64,000 nucleotides of DNA from Hyphomicrobium_A sp963745205 (lineage in GTDB: Bacteria > Pseudomonadota > Alphaproteobacteria > Rhizobiales > Hyphomicrobiaceae), in the NCBI GenBank assembly GCA_963745205.1, contig CAVUWX010000022.1, positions 62,001-126,000 of the forward strand, written 5' to 3'. Below the pieces are notes generated by a model that had not been told where the DNA came from, ran no database searches, and saw only the letters and a list, made by a program, of their open reading frames with translations. Position numbers and translations under genes: made by a program. Below are positions 1 through 8,277 of this stretch, one piece after another (positions within the stretch are counted from its first letter, which is position 1; each line of letters opens with the position of its first letter).

Positions 1-2671
1 TCCGCCGCGGGAAGGCCTGCCGGACGATCTGTACTACCGCAGGTATCTCGAGCCCGATCGCCCACTGGAAGATCTGGTCGTAGGAGACCTCGTTTGTCGG
101 GGTGAAGCGCGGGAGCTGCGCGGCAAGAATGAAGATGCGCATGATGAGCGTGAGCCGGATCGCCTGCAGAAGGTCCAGCTCCAGCCGGTGATCGTCAGGG
201 AACTTGCCGCCTTCGAGGCCTATATCCTCGAGGATCGAGTGCAGCTCGATGGCGTCGAGACGCAGGTGGTGGGCAAGCCCGTTGATCTCGCCGGCGCGCG
301 TGTCGCCGAGGAGCCGCTTCGCCAGCGTCTTGAACGCCGCATCGTGATTGGGCTCCCGGCCCCATGAGGCGCGCTGGGCCCAGAAGCCGGCGTCGAACGG
401 AATGGCGTTCGCGCCCACGGCGTTGAGGCTGGAAAGCTGCTTCGCCCTCGCGATCATCTCGATAAGGATGCGCAGGCGCGGTGAGCGCTTCGCGAGCTCG
501 ACGAAACGCTCGCGCTCCGAGCCGACGGCCGCGCCGAGACCAGCCACCACATTCGCCACGTAGCCGAACTGCTGCAGGATGGCGTTATTGGGGATCGCGC
601 GCATGCGGGCAGGGTCGCCACGATCACTAGTATGCTCGCCCTGCCGCTTCACGGGCCGCGAGCCGCTCTTGAACAGGAGGTTGGCACCGAACGCGCCGAG
701 CAAAGCCCGGTAGCCCGGATGGGCAAACAGCGCCTGCTGGTAGGCGCGCAGGCGAAGCTGGAAGTCGAGCGAGAGATTGACGTCGGCATAAAATGGGTCC
801 TCGCCCTCCCCGGGGTCCTTGCCAGAGCGGATGATGGTCGCGAGCGCGCGCGTCGCCAATTCGCGGTTGCCGAAGAACAGGTAGCCGTCACCGCCCTGGA
901 AGCTCGTCTCGTGCTTCAGGGGGAGGGTGTGACGGAAGAAGCGCCAGCGCGCCTCGCCCGATAGGACATAGCGTAGGCGCCGGCGCAGCGGGCCGGGGTG
1001 CGCGCCGCGGCCCATGCTCTCGCCGTGAGTCGAGAAGATCAGCGTCTCGACGCCGCGTAGATTGGCCTTGTGCACCACCTCTGCGAGGCCGAATTGCAGG
1101 CGCTCGTGCGCGAGGCCGGCCGCAATCTGGCCGATGAAGCGGCCTGCGTCCGAGTATCCGGTCTGCACGCAAAGCCTTCGGCGCCCGCGCACGTAGTCGC
1201 GGTAGGCCTCCTCGGCGAGCAGCCGCTCGATCAGGCGCGGGCCCGTCTCCAACGCGGCGGGAGTCTCGAATAGCGGCGAGATGTCGACGATGTTGTCGAC
1301 GCCGAACAGCTTGGCGAAAAACAGAGCGATCAAGATCGTTGCCGGGCTCTCGCACTCGGCGATGAGGTAGCGGATCGGCGTGTCGCGATCGACGTGCTTT
1401 GCTATCTGTGCCGCGAGCGCGAACTGGCGAATGGCAGTCGCCGTCTCGAGATCGAGGGTCTCGAAGTTGACGCTCGCGGGTTTCACGTTGCGGATCATCT
1501 CGACGATGCGCGCCAGCGCCTGGCGTTCGCCGAGGTCGCGCGTCCACGGCTCATGCACGAAGGCGCGGAAGGCGTTGTTGATCTGCACGGCATTCACGCG
1601 CAGGTGAATATGCGACATGCTGAGGCCGTTCGCCTGCAGGAGGCCGGAGATGGCCGCGATCGCGCGCTTCGTCTTCTGGTCGGGTGCAGCATCGATGAGC
1701 GACCCGAACAGTCCAATCAGCGGCTCGGCGGATACGAGGTTGTAGCTGTCCCCCCGCGTGATCGCGTTGGCGGCCTCCGCGAGCGTGAAGCCGCCGGGCC
1801 CGATCTGCTCAAGTGCGGCAATCTGCTCGTCGACGGCGGCGATCGCGAGGTCGAGCTTGCCAGTGATCTGCCGCGACAGACGCTGCACTTCTGCGCCGTT
1901 GCCGAGGGCGCCTTTGAGCGCCAAGAAGCGGTCGCGGATGTCGTTCAGCGCCGCCTGCTTTTCGCGCAGCCGGATGAGGAATGAGAACGTCCACTTGATG
2001 TCCGTTCGCCCGTCGAGATCGTAGCCGACCCAGGATGCGATGCTCGCGAGCCGTGGCGCGAGCGTGAATGCCTTGTCGCCATAGCGCGCGATCGCGACCT
2101 CGTAGAAGCGGTCGAGGAGCTCGACGTAGGCTTCCCTCAGGTTGCCGATCGCAGCTTGCGCGGCTGAGTGCTCGTAGTCGAGTGTGATGGGGCTATCCGG
2201 GCAGTGGGATCCAATCGGCTTGTCGGCGGCGTCATCGGACACCGCAATTTCGACGATGCGGCGGGAGAGCGCGGCGGACAGCCCGAACGTGGGGTGGGCA
2301 GTCAAGACGATGCCGGTGCGGGCGCGGTCCCAACGGGCCTTGAACGCGCCGAAGTCGGCGTCCTTGGACGTCTGCTCGACGTAGTCGGAGAACTCCTTGA
2401 AGGTAGTGGCGCGGTCAATAAAGCCATCCTGCGCGCGCAGCCGGCGAGCGCGTTCGACGCAGGCTCGGTCCATGAGCCGGCCGGCGAGCGCCTTCAGCTC
2501 ATCGAAGGTTATCTCGCCGGCCTCGAGGCGCCGCGAGAGATCGAAGGCGACGTTGACGATAGGGTTGAGCGCGGGCGTGTCGGGAATTTGCCGGCGAAGC
2601 GCGCGCAACTCCTCGCGCAGCTTGAACTCGTCGAGCTTGGCACGCGTTGGCTTGCTCACGTCGTCCTGCAT
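1..2671 (-). CDS. ppc: Phosphoenolpyruvate carboxylase (C-terminus cut by window edge)
   Basis: Carboxylates PEP with bicarbonate to oxaloacetate, the C1-fixing anaplerotic step of the serine cycle; cytoplasmic. The frame runs open from the ATG at 2671 to the window edge (890 codons), so the stop and the extreme C-terminus are not visible. The family histidine motif TAHPT is at about residues 124-128, and GYSD lies near residue 515. The glycine-rich loop near residue 547 reads THGESMGRGAHPG rather than the FHGRGGS-type sequence of enterobacterial and plant enzymes, so this is a divergent PEPC. A purine-rich RBS (GGAGAGGAG) precedes the start. It is the last visible gene of the sga-mcl-mtkA-mtkB-ppc run, 101 bases after mtkB. 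The family is clear; regulatory properties are not inferable. Confidence 0.93.
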   Translation of the reverse strand, partial: MQDDVSKPTRAKLDEFKLREELRALRRQIPDTPALNPIVNVAFDLSRRLEAGEITFDELKALAGRLMDRACVERARRLRAQDGFIDRATTFKEFSDYVEQTSKDADFGAFKARWDRARTGIVLTAHPTFGLSAALSRRIVEIAVSDDAADKPIGSHCPDSPITLDYEHSAAQAAIGNLREAYVELLDRFYEVAIARYGDKAFTLAPRLASIASWVGYDLDGRTDIKWTFSFLIRLREKQAALNDIRDRFLALKGALGNGAEVQRLSRQITGKLDLAIAAVDEQIAALEQIGPGGFTLAEAANAITRGDSYNLVSAEPLIGLFGSLIDAAPDQKTKRAIAAISGLLQANGLSMSHIHLRVNAVQINNAFRAFVHEPWTRDLGERQALARIVEMIRNVKPASVNFETLDLETATAIRQFALAAQIAKHVDRDTPIRYLIAECESPATILIALFFAKLFGVDNIVDISPLFETPAALETGPRLIERLLAEEAYRDYVRGRRRLCVQTGYSDAGRFIGQIAAGLAHERLQFGLAEVVHKANLRGVETLIFSTHGESMGRGAHPGPLRRRLRYVLSGEARWRFFRHTLPLKHETSFQGGDGYLFFGNRELATRALATIIRSGKDPGEGEDPFYADVNLSLDFQLRLRAYQQALFAHPGYRALLGAFGANLLFKSGSRPVKRQGEHTSDRGDPARMRAIPNNAILQQFGYVANVVAGLGAAVGSERERFVELAKRSPRLRILIEMIARAKQLSSLNAVGANAIPFDAGFWAQRASWGREPNHDAAFKTLAKRLLGDTRAGEINGLAHHLRLDAIELHSILEDIGLEGGKFPDDHRLELDLLQAIRLTLIMRIFILAAQLPRFTPTNEVSYDQIFQWAIGLEIPAVVQIVRQAFPRR

Positions 2672-2772
2672 ACGCTCTCCTCTCCACGCAACGCCGCTTT
2701 AGGCCTGCGCAGGACTCGGGAACGTCCGGTCGGGGTCTGCGGCAAAGAGCAGGCCCGGCCTCAAAGCGCCGC

Positions 2773-3672
2773 TTAAGCGACCTTCTTCATCTGCGACAGA
2801 ACCTTCGCGACCGTCGCGCCCATTTCGGACGGCGTCGGCGCGATAGTCACGCCGCAACTTTTGAGGATCTCGACCTTCTCCGGCGCCGATTCACCGAATG
2901 CCGAGATGATCGCGCCGGCGTGGCCCATCTTGCGCCCCTTGGGAGCGGAGAGACCGGCGATGTAGGCGATGACCGGCTTCTTCATGTGGTCACGCGCGAA
3001 CTGGCCGCCTTCGGCCTCCTGCGGACCGCCGATCTCGCCGATCATCAACACGGCGTCGGTCTCCGGGTCCTTCTCGAAGTGCTCGAGCACGTCGCGGAAT
3101 GAGCTGCCGTTGATCGGGTCGCCGCCGATACCGACGCTGCTCGAGACGCCGACGCCAAGAGCCTTGAGCTGGGAGGCCGCCTCGTACCCGAGCGTGCCTG
3201 ACCGGCCGACAATGCCGATGCGGCCGGGCAGGTAGATGTGTCCCGGCATGATACCGAGCATGGCTTTGCCAGGGCTGATCGTGCCGGCGCAGTTCGGTCC
3301 GGTCAGCACCATGCGATTTTCCTTCTTGTAGCGGCGCATATAGCGCTTCACGCGGATCATGTCCTGGGAAGGGATGCCGTCGGTGATGCACACGCAGTAC
3401 TTGATGCCACCGTCGGCCGCTTCCATGATCGCGTCGGCTGCGAACGGCGGCGGCACGAACACGATGCTCGCCTGCGCCCCGGTCTCCTCCACCGCGCCCT
3501 TGATGGTGTTGAACACTGGGCGCCCAAGGTGCGTCGTGCCACCCTTTCCCGGCGTCACGCCGCCGACGACGTTGGTTCCGTAGTCGATCATCTCCTGGGC
3601 GTGGAACGTGCCGATGCGCCCAGTGAAGCCCTGAATTAGAACGGGCGTGTTCTCGTTAATGAAGATAGCCAT
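2773..3672 (-). CDS. mtkB: Malate thiokinase (malate-CoA ligase) alpha subunit
   Basis: Small subunit of the ATP-dependent malate-CoA ligase that makes malyl-CoA in the serine cycle. The 299-residue protein has the SucD-type fold: an N-terminal CoA-binding Rossmann domain beginning MAIFINENTPVLIQGFTG and a C-terminal ligase domain with the phosphohistidine context GHAGAII near residue 245. By sequence alone it resembles succinyl-CoA synthetase alpha. The assignment to malate rests on its place directly after mtkA and between mcl and ppc, the gene set of serine-cycle methylotrophs. Only 13 bases separate it from mtkA, which indicates co-transcription and a two-subunit enzyme. Start at 3672 fits the usual N-terminus. 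Confidence 0.92.
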   Translation of the reverse strand: MAIFINENTPVLIQGFTGRIGTFHAQEMIDYGTNVVGGVTPGKGGTTHLGRPVFNTIKGAVEETGAQASIVFVPPPFAADAIMEAADGGIKYCVCITDGIPSQDMIRVKRYMRRYKKENRMVLTGPNCAGTISPGKAMLGIMPGHIYLPGRIGIVGRSGTLGYEAASQLKALGVGVSSSVGIGGDPINGSSFRDVLEHFEKDPETDAVLMIGEIGGPQEAEGGQFARDHMKKPVIAYIAGLSAPKGRKMGHAGAIISAFGESAPEKVEILKSCGVTIAPTPSEMGATVAKVLSQMKKVA

Positions 3673-3685
3673 GTAACAAGTCTCC

Positions 3686-4858
3686 CTAGTGAGCGGCGCC
3701 TTTGGCGGCGGCGACGGCCTTCTGGGCCGCTTCTGCGAGCGTCTCGGCGGTGATGACGGTGAGGCCGCTCTCGTTGAGGATGCGGCGTCCCTCCTCGACG
3801 TTGGTGCCGGCTAGGCGGACAACCACGGGCATCTTGATGTTGAGCTCGTTTACGGCGTCGACGACGCCCTTGGCCACCCAGTCGCAGCGGTTGATGCCGG
3901 CAAACACGTTGAGCAGCAGGGCCTTCACCTTCTTGTCCTTTAAGACGGCCTTGAAGGACTTGGCGACGCGCTCGGGTGAGGCGCCGCCGCCGATGTCGAG
4001 GAAGTTTGCCGGCTCGCCGCCCGCGAGCTTGATCATGTCGAGCGTCGCCATGGCGAGGCCCGCGCCGTTGACGACGCAGCCGATGTCCCCGTCCAGGCCG
4101 ACATAGGCGAGACCGCGGTCGGAGGCGTAGGTTTCGCGCGGGTCCTCCTGGCTCTTGTCGCGCAGCTCCGCGATGTGCGGGCGGCGGAAGAGCGCGTTGT
4201 CGTCGAACGACATCTTGGCGTCGAGGGCGACGAGGTTCTTGTCCTTGGTGATGACCAGCGGATTGATCTCGACCATCGAGGCGTCGAGATCTCGGAAGGC
4301 GCGGTAGCAGCCCATGATGGTCGGGACGAGCTTGTTGATAATCTCGGGATCGACGCCCAAGCCGTAGGCAACCTCGCGCGCCTGGAACGCCTGCATGCCC
4401 ACCGCGGGGTCGACGACGACGCGGATGATGGTGTCGGGCTGCTTCGCCGTGATCTCCTCGATCTCCATGCCGCCCGCTGCCGAGGCCACGACGACGATGC
4501 GCTCGGAGCTGCGGTCCATGACGAACGCGAGATAGAGCTCCTTGGCGATGTCGGTCGCTTCCTCGATGTAGAGGCGCGAGACGAGCTTGCCGCCGGGACC
4601 CGTCTGGTGCGTCACGAGCTTCTTGCCGAGCAAATCCTCGGCTGCGCGCTCGATCTCGGTGTCGTTGGAGCAGACGCGGATGCCGCCGGCCTTGCCGCGC
4701 GCACCCGAATGGATCTGCGCCTTGACGACCCATTTGTTGCCGCCGATCTCGGTGGCGCGATAGGTCGCCTGCTCGGGGCTGTAGGCGAGGCCGCCGCGGG
4801 CGATCGGGACGCCGAACTTCGAAAGCAGCTCCTTCGCCTGGTATTCGTGGATGTCCAT
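3686..4858 (-). CDS. mtkA: Malate thiokinase (malate-CoA ligase) beta subunit
   Basis: Large subunit of malate-CoA ligase; binds nucleotide and, with MtkB, converts malate, ATP and CoA to malyl-CoA. The 390-residue protein begins MDIHEYQAKELLSKFGVP, the standard SucC-type start, followed by an ATP-grasp domain (WVVKAQIHSGARGKAGG near residues 43-59) and a C-terminal flavodoxin-like ligase domain (LLLNVFAGINRCD near 310). The length matches the family. It lies between mcl (38 bases upstream) and mtkB (13 bases downstream). A true succinyl-CoA synthetase normally sits beside sucA or mdh; this context therefore favours malate as substrate, which is inference from gene order. Confidence 0.92.
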   Translation of the reverse strand: MDIHEYQAKELLSKFGVPIARGGLAYSPEQATYRATEIGGNKWVVKAQIHSGARGKAGGIRVCSNDTEIERAAEDLLGKKLVTHQTGPGGKLVSRLYIEEATDIAKELYLAFVMDRSSERIVVVASAAGGMEIEEITAKQPDTIIRVVVDPAVGMQAFQAREVAYGLGVDPEIINKLVPTIMGCYRAFRDLDASMVEINPLVITKDKNLVALDAKMSFDDNALFRRPHIAELRDKSQEDPRETYASDRGLAYVGLDGDIGCVVNGAGLAMATLDMIKLAGGEPANFLDIGGGASPERVAKSFKAVLKDKKVKALLLNVFAGINRCDWVAKGVVDAVNELNIKMPVVVRLAGTNVEEGRRILNESGLTVITAETLAEAAQKAVAAAKGAAH

Positions 4859-4896
4859 TTTTCTTCTTAGCTCCCTAGACTGAAATCGTTCTTGCT

Positions 4897-5856
4897 TCAG
4901 GCGGCCTTGCGTGCGGCTTCCGAGGCCTTGATGGCGGCGGCCGTGGCAATGAGGTTCTTCGCCATCTTCTCCGATGCAGCGTCGATCATCTTGCCGTCGA
5001 GCGAAGCGGCACCCTTGCCTTGGGCCTCGGCTTCCTTCAACGCCGCGATGATGCGTTCAGCGCGCTCCACCTCTTTTGGCGTCGGCGAGAACACTGCGTT
5101 GGCGAGCTCGATCTGCGAGGGGTGGATCGCCCACTTGCCCTCGATGCCTAGTGCGGCTGCGCGCTTGGCGCCAGCCGTGTAGCCATCAGGATCGGAGAAG
5201 TCGCCGAACGGACCATCGATGGGGCGCAAGCCGTAGGCGCGGCAGGCGACAGTCATGCGGGAGAGCGCGAAGTGCCACTGATCGCCGGGGTAGTCGGGGT
5301 TCAAGCCGCCGATGACGACGGTGCGCGCCTTGTTGAAGGCGGCGTAATCGGCGACTCCAAAGTGCATCGCCTCGAGGCGGCTCGGGGCGGCGGCGATCGC
5401 TTCGACGTTGGCCATGCCGAGCGGCGTCTCAATCAGCGCTTCGGTGGTGACCTTGTTCGTGAGGCCCTTGGCGACCTCGATCTGGCTGACGATGCATTCG
5501 ACCGTATATACGTCGGCCGGCACCCCCACCTTCGGGATCAGGATGGTGTCGAGTTTGGAGCCGGCCTGCTCCATGATGTCGACCACGTCGCGGTACATGT
5601 AGTGGGTGTCGAGGCCGTTGATGCGCACCGACACCGTCTTGCCGGCGCCCTTCCAGTCGATGTCGTTCAGCGCCTGGATGATGTTCTTGCGGGCCTGCTC
5701 CTTGTCGGGAGGCGCCACCGCGTCCTCGCAGTCGAGGAAGATGTAGTCGGCCGCGCTCTTCACGGCCTTCTCGATCATCGTGGGATTGGAACCCGGAACA
5801 GCGAGCTCGCTGCGCTGCAGGCGGGCTTTGCGAAGGGGGAAGAGTGTGTAGCTCAT
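4897..5856 (-). CDS. mcl: L-malyl-CoA/beta-methylmalyl-CoA lyase
   Basis: Cleaves malyl-CoA to glyoxylate and acetyl-CoA, closing the serine cycle and regenerating the glyoxylate used by Sga. The 319-residue protein is a HpcH/HpaI (citrate lyase beta-like) TIM barrel: MSYTLFPLRKARLQRSELAV at the start, the acidic metal site segment YIFLDCEDAV near residue 40, and ALIETPLGMANVEAI around the middle. The open frame extends 31 codons further upstream, but the ATG at 5856 has an AGAGGAA RBS and matches the usual N-terminus. The gene lies between sga and mtkA. A hairpin right after sga may lower or modulate its expression. Confidence 0.93.
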   Translation of the reverse strand: MSYTLFPLRKARLQRSELAVPGSNPTMIEKAVKSAADYIFLDCEDAVAPPDKEQARKNIIQALNDIDWKGAGKTVSVRINGLDTHYMYRDVVDIMEQAGSKLDTILIPKVGVPADVYTVECIVSQIEVAKGLTNKVTTEALIETPLGMANVEAIAAAPSRLEAMHFGVADYAAFNKARTVVIGGLNPDYPGDQWHFALSRMTVACRAYGLRPIDGPFGDFSDPDGYTAGAKRAAALGIEGKWAIHPSQIELANAVFSPTPKEVERAERIIAALKEAEAQGKGAASLDGKMIDAASEKMAKNLIATAAAIKASEAARKAA

Positions 5857-5952
5857 CGTCGGCGTTCCTCTTGGCGGCGTTCTTGTGCGGTTGCAGCGGC
5901 TTGCGTGTCGGCGGCAAGCGAAGGCTTGAGCCCCGCCGCTGCCGCGCATTGA

Positions 5953-5979
5953 GATAAAGGCGGCGCCTATGGCGCCGCC
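5953..5979 (-). terminator. Hairpin terminator/attenuator between sga and mcl
   Basis: On the minus strand a perfect 9-bp stem, GGCGGCGCC / GGCGCCGCC with an ATA loop, starts 8 bases after the sga stop codon and is followed by TTTATC. It could be a partial intrinsic terminator that sets the sga to mcl transcript ratio, or a stem that protects the sga 3' end. The T run is short, so termination is probably incomplete. Confidence 0.6.
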
Positions 5980-5986
5980 CGCATAT

Positions 5987-7201
5987 TCAGCTTGCGAGTT
6001 TCAGCTTCGGCTCCGGTCGGCTGGTCGCGGACGCTTTGGTGGTGGAGCGGAAATACTCCGCCGCCGCGCCGCTGCCCGAACCGGGGACCACGTTGACGCC
6101 GCAGTCGCGCAAGGCCATCTCGACGCCGAACAGCACGCCGCCGATCATGATCTCGTCGAGCGCGCCGAGGTGGCCGATGCGGAACACCTTGCCGGCGACC
6201 TTGTTGAGGCCGACGCCGAGCGAGAGGTTGTAGCGGTAGTAGGCGGTCTTCACGACATTGGCGCTGTCGATGCCCTCAGGCACGAGAATGGCGGACACCG
6301 TGTCGGAGTGCCACTTGGGCTCCTTCGCGCAGAGCTTGAGGCCCCATGCCGCGACCGCCTTGCGTACGCCCTCGGCCAGCCGGTTGTGACGGGCGAAGAC
6401 GTTGTCGAGACCTTCTGCCTGCAACAGATCGAGGGAAGCGCGCAGACCTCGCAGGAGCTGCGTCGCCGGCGTGTAAGGGAAGTAGCCCTGATCGTTCGCC
6501 TTCACCATGTCCTCGAAGGAGAAGTAGCAGCGCTGGATCTTGGAGGACTTGTGCGCCTCAAGCGCCTTGTTGCTGACCGCGAGCAAACCGAGGCCCGTCG
6601 GCAGCATGAAGCCCTTCTGCGAGCCTGACACGCAGCAGTCGACGCCCCACTCATCCATGCGGAAATCGATGCAGCCTACCGAGCTGACGCCGTCGACGAA
6701 CAAGAGCGCGGGATGCTTGGCGTCGTTCAAGGCCTTGCGCAGCGCGGCGATGTTGCTGGTGACGCCGGTCGCGGTCTCGTTATGTGTGGCGAAGACAGCC
6801 TTGATCTGGTGGCTCCTATCGGCGGCAAGCGCTTCGGCGTACTTCTCGACCGGGACACCGGTCCCCCACTCCTCGTCGAACACGGTCACGTCGAGCCCAA
6901 GCCGCTGGGCCATGTCGACCCATAAGAGCGAGAACTGGCCGAAGCAGCTCATCAGAACCTTGTCGCCGCGGTTGAGCGTGTTGGAGATGGCGGCTTCCCA
7001 GGCGCCGGTGCCGGACGACGGATAGAGAAACACGCGGCCGTTGATCAGCTTGAACGCCTTCTTGACGTCCTCGAACAGCGGCAGCGTGAACTTCGGAAAC
7101 TCGGGCGAGCGCATGTCCTCCATTCGTATGTCCATCGCCGAGCGGACGGCCTCGGGGACGTTAGTGGGCCCGGGAATGAAAAGATGCGTCGTGACCAGCA
7201 T
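5987..7201 (-). CDS. sgaA: Serine-glyoxylate aminotransferase
   Basis: PLP enzyme that transfers the amino group of serine to glyoxylate, giving hydroxypyruvate and glycine; a key serine-cycle step. The 404-residue protein is a class V aminotransferase: the N-terminus MLVTTHLFIPGPTNVPEAVR has the HxxIPGPT-type substrate motif, and the PLP lysine lies in CVSGSQKGFMLPTG at about residues 192-205. The length is normal for the family. A GGAGGAAACACAAC leader gives a strong RBS. It is the first gene of the minus-strand serine-cycle run and sits under a long structured leader (7336-7422). The related SerC and AGXT enzymes are alternatives, but the neighbours argue strongly for Sga. Confidence 0.95.
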   Translation of the reverse strand: MLVTTHLFIPGPTNVPEAVRSAMDIRMEDMRSPEFPKFTLPLFEDVKKAFKLINGRVFLYPSSGTGAWEAAISNTLNRGDKVLMSCFGQFSLLWVDMAQRLGLDVTVFDEEWGTGVPVEKYAEALAADRSHQIKAVFATHNETATGVTSNIAALRKALNDAKHPALLFVDGVSSVGCIDFRMDEWGVDCCVSGSQKGFMLPTGLGLLAVSNKALEAHKSSKIQRCYFSFEDMVKANDQGYFPYTPATQLLRGLRASLDLLQAEGLDNVFARHNRLAEGVRKAVAAWGLKLCAKEPKWHSDTVSAILVPEGIDSANVVKTAYYRYNLSLGVGLNKVAGKVFRIGHLGALDEIMIGGVLFGVEMALRDCGVNVVPGSGSGAAAEYFRSTTKASATSRPEPKLKLAS

Positions 7202-7335
7202 GTTGTGTTTCCTCCGATAGCCGTCTGATCTTTTCTTTGTAGCGCCCGCGCGTGCTGCCGCTTTTCGCCCGCCTTGCCAGGGTTCCGTTCACCGCATATT
7301 CGGCATCCGTTTCGCGGCGGAGCATCTATATTCAA

Positions 7336-7422
7336 CGGCGCTCCTGCAACACCCCATCGGGCAGCCATGGAACGCCGTAGGGTAGCGGTTTGGCTACACC
7401 TCCGGGTAGGCTTTCCCACCCG
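7336..7422 (-). ncRNA. Structured 5' leader candidate of the serine-cycle operon
   Basis: The 359-base gap between the response regulator and sga holds no gene but three consecutive hairpins upstream of sga. Read on the minus strand: 7403-7422, an 8-bp stem CGGGTGGG/CCTACCCG type with one G-U pair; 7382-7397, GTAGC-N6-GCTAC; 7336-7377, outer stem CGGCGTTCC / GGAGCGCCG with one U-G pair. The wobble pairs in the first and third stems are allowed only if the minus strand is transcribed; on the plus strand they would be A-C mismatches. This supports an RNA in the sense of sga. It matches no riboswitch consensus I could recall (glycine, cobalamin, SAM). The rest of the gap, to 7560, shows nothing I can name. 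Confidence 0.5.
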
Positions 7423-7560
7423 CCGGAATGTGGGGCGATCCAACCCTAGGCAAATGCGCGTCCTGCCGCGCCGCTAACCTGCTGAAACCTTAGCCGCTCT
7501 CAGGCCCTGCGCCAACCGCTCAAGGTGCACGGCTTGCGGTTTTCTTAACTGCCGACCGGA

Positions 7561-8241
7561 TCAGCGCGCGTCCATGGTGGCGGAGATGTAGAGCGCGACC
7601 GCCATCGCACGATTGCTGACGCCGAGCTTGTCGTAGAGATTCTTGAGATGATACTTGACCGTGTTGCGCGAGATGCCGGTGCGCGAGGCGATCTGCAGAT
7701 TGGTCCAGCCGTTGGCGAGCGCGACGAGTAACTCGCGCTCGCGTGCGGTGAGCTCGCCGAGCGGGTCGCTCGTCAGCGTCTGCAGATCGATGTAGGGCAG
7801 CGACATGCGCCCGCGCGCGACCGAGGCAATGGCCTCAACGAGGATGGCCGGCTCGTCGCTCTTGGATATGAACCCCCATGCACCGAGGCGCACCGCCTGA
7901 CGCAGCACATCCTTCCCCGGCTCGCCGGTATAGACGATGATGCGCGTCGTGCCATGGCGACGCTTGAGGGTGCTCAACACTTCTGCGCCCGTCATGTCTG
8001 GCAGCGACCAGCCGATGATGGCGATGTCGGCCGGGTTCTCCTCGACGAAGACTAGGAATGCAGCCCCCGTGGGCAGCGCCCCCACGACCTCGAAGCGTCC
8101 ATCGCCGGTGATGAAATCCTTGAGGCCCGCGCGCACGACCGGGTTCTTGTCCGCGATCACCACCTTTGGGCGCGCAATATCGGCTGGGGTCAACGGGGAG
8201 GGGTCTGCCATCATCAATTCGTAGCGTCGAACGCTGAACAT
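7561..8241 (-). CDS. NarL/FixJ-type regulator with degenerate receiver domain
   Basis: Probable DNA-binding transcription regulator, 226 residues. Residues 24-145 align with a receiver domain: VVIADKN at the acidic pocket (one Asp instead of two), IIVYTG for the conserved Thr, and FISKSDE for the conserved Lys. The phosphoacceptor position reads DIAIIGWSLPDMTG, so Gly77 stands where Asp is expected, and ordinary phosphorylation should be impossible. The C-terminal LuxR-type HTH (LTARERELLVALANGWTNLQIA, about 164-185, through NTVKYHLKNLYDKL) looks intact. No histidine kinase is adjacent. It is transcribed toward the serine-cycle operon, 359 bases ahead of sga, so it may regulate it. Starts at 8214 or 8211 are also possible. 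Confidence 0.85.
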   Translation of the reverse strand: MFSVRRYELMMADPSPLTPADIARPKVVIADKNPVVRAGLKDFITGDGRFEVVGALPTGAAFLVFVEENPADIAIIGWSLPDMTGAEVLSTLKRRHGTTRIIVYTGEPGKDVLRQAVRLGAWGFISKSDEPAILVEAIASVARGRMSLPYIDLQTLTSDPLGELTARERELLVALANGWTNLQIASRTGISRNTVKYHLKNLYDKLGVSNRAMAVALYISATMDAR

Positions 8242-8277
8242 TGGGTGATTAATGGGGTGGCCGCTTTGGTCGGTGCT

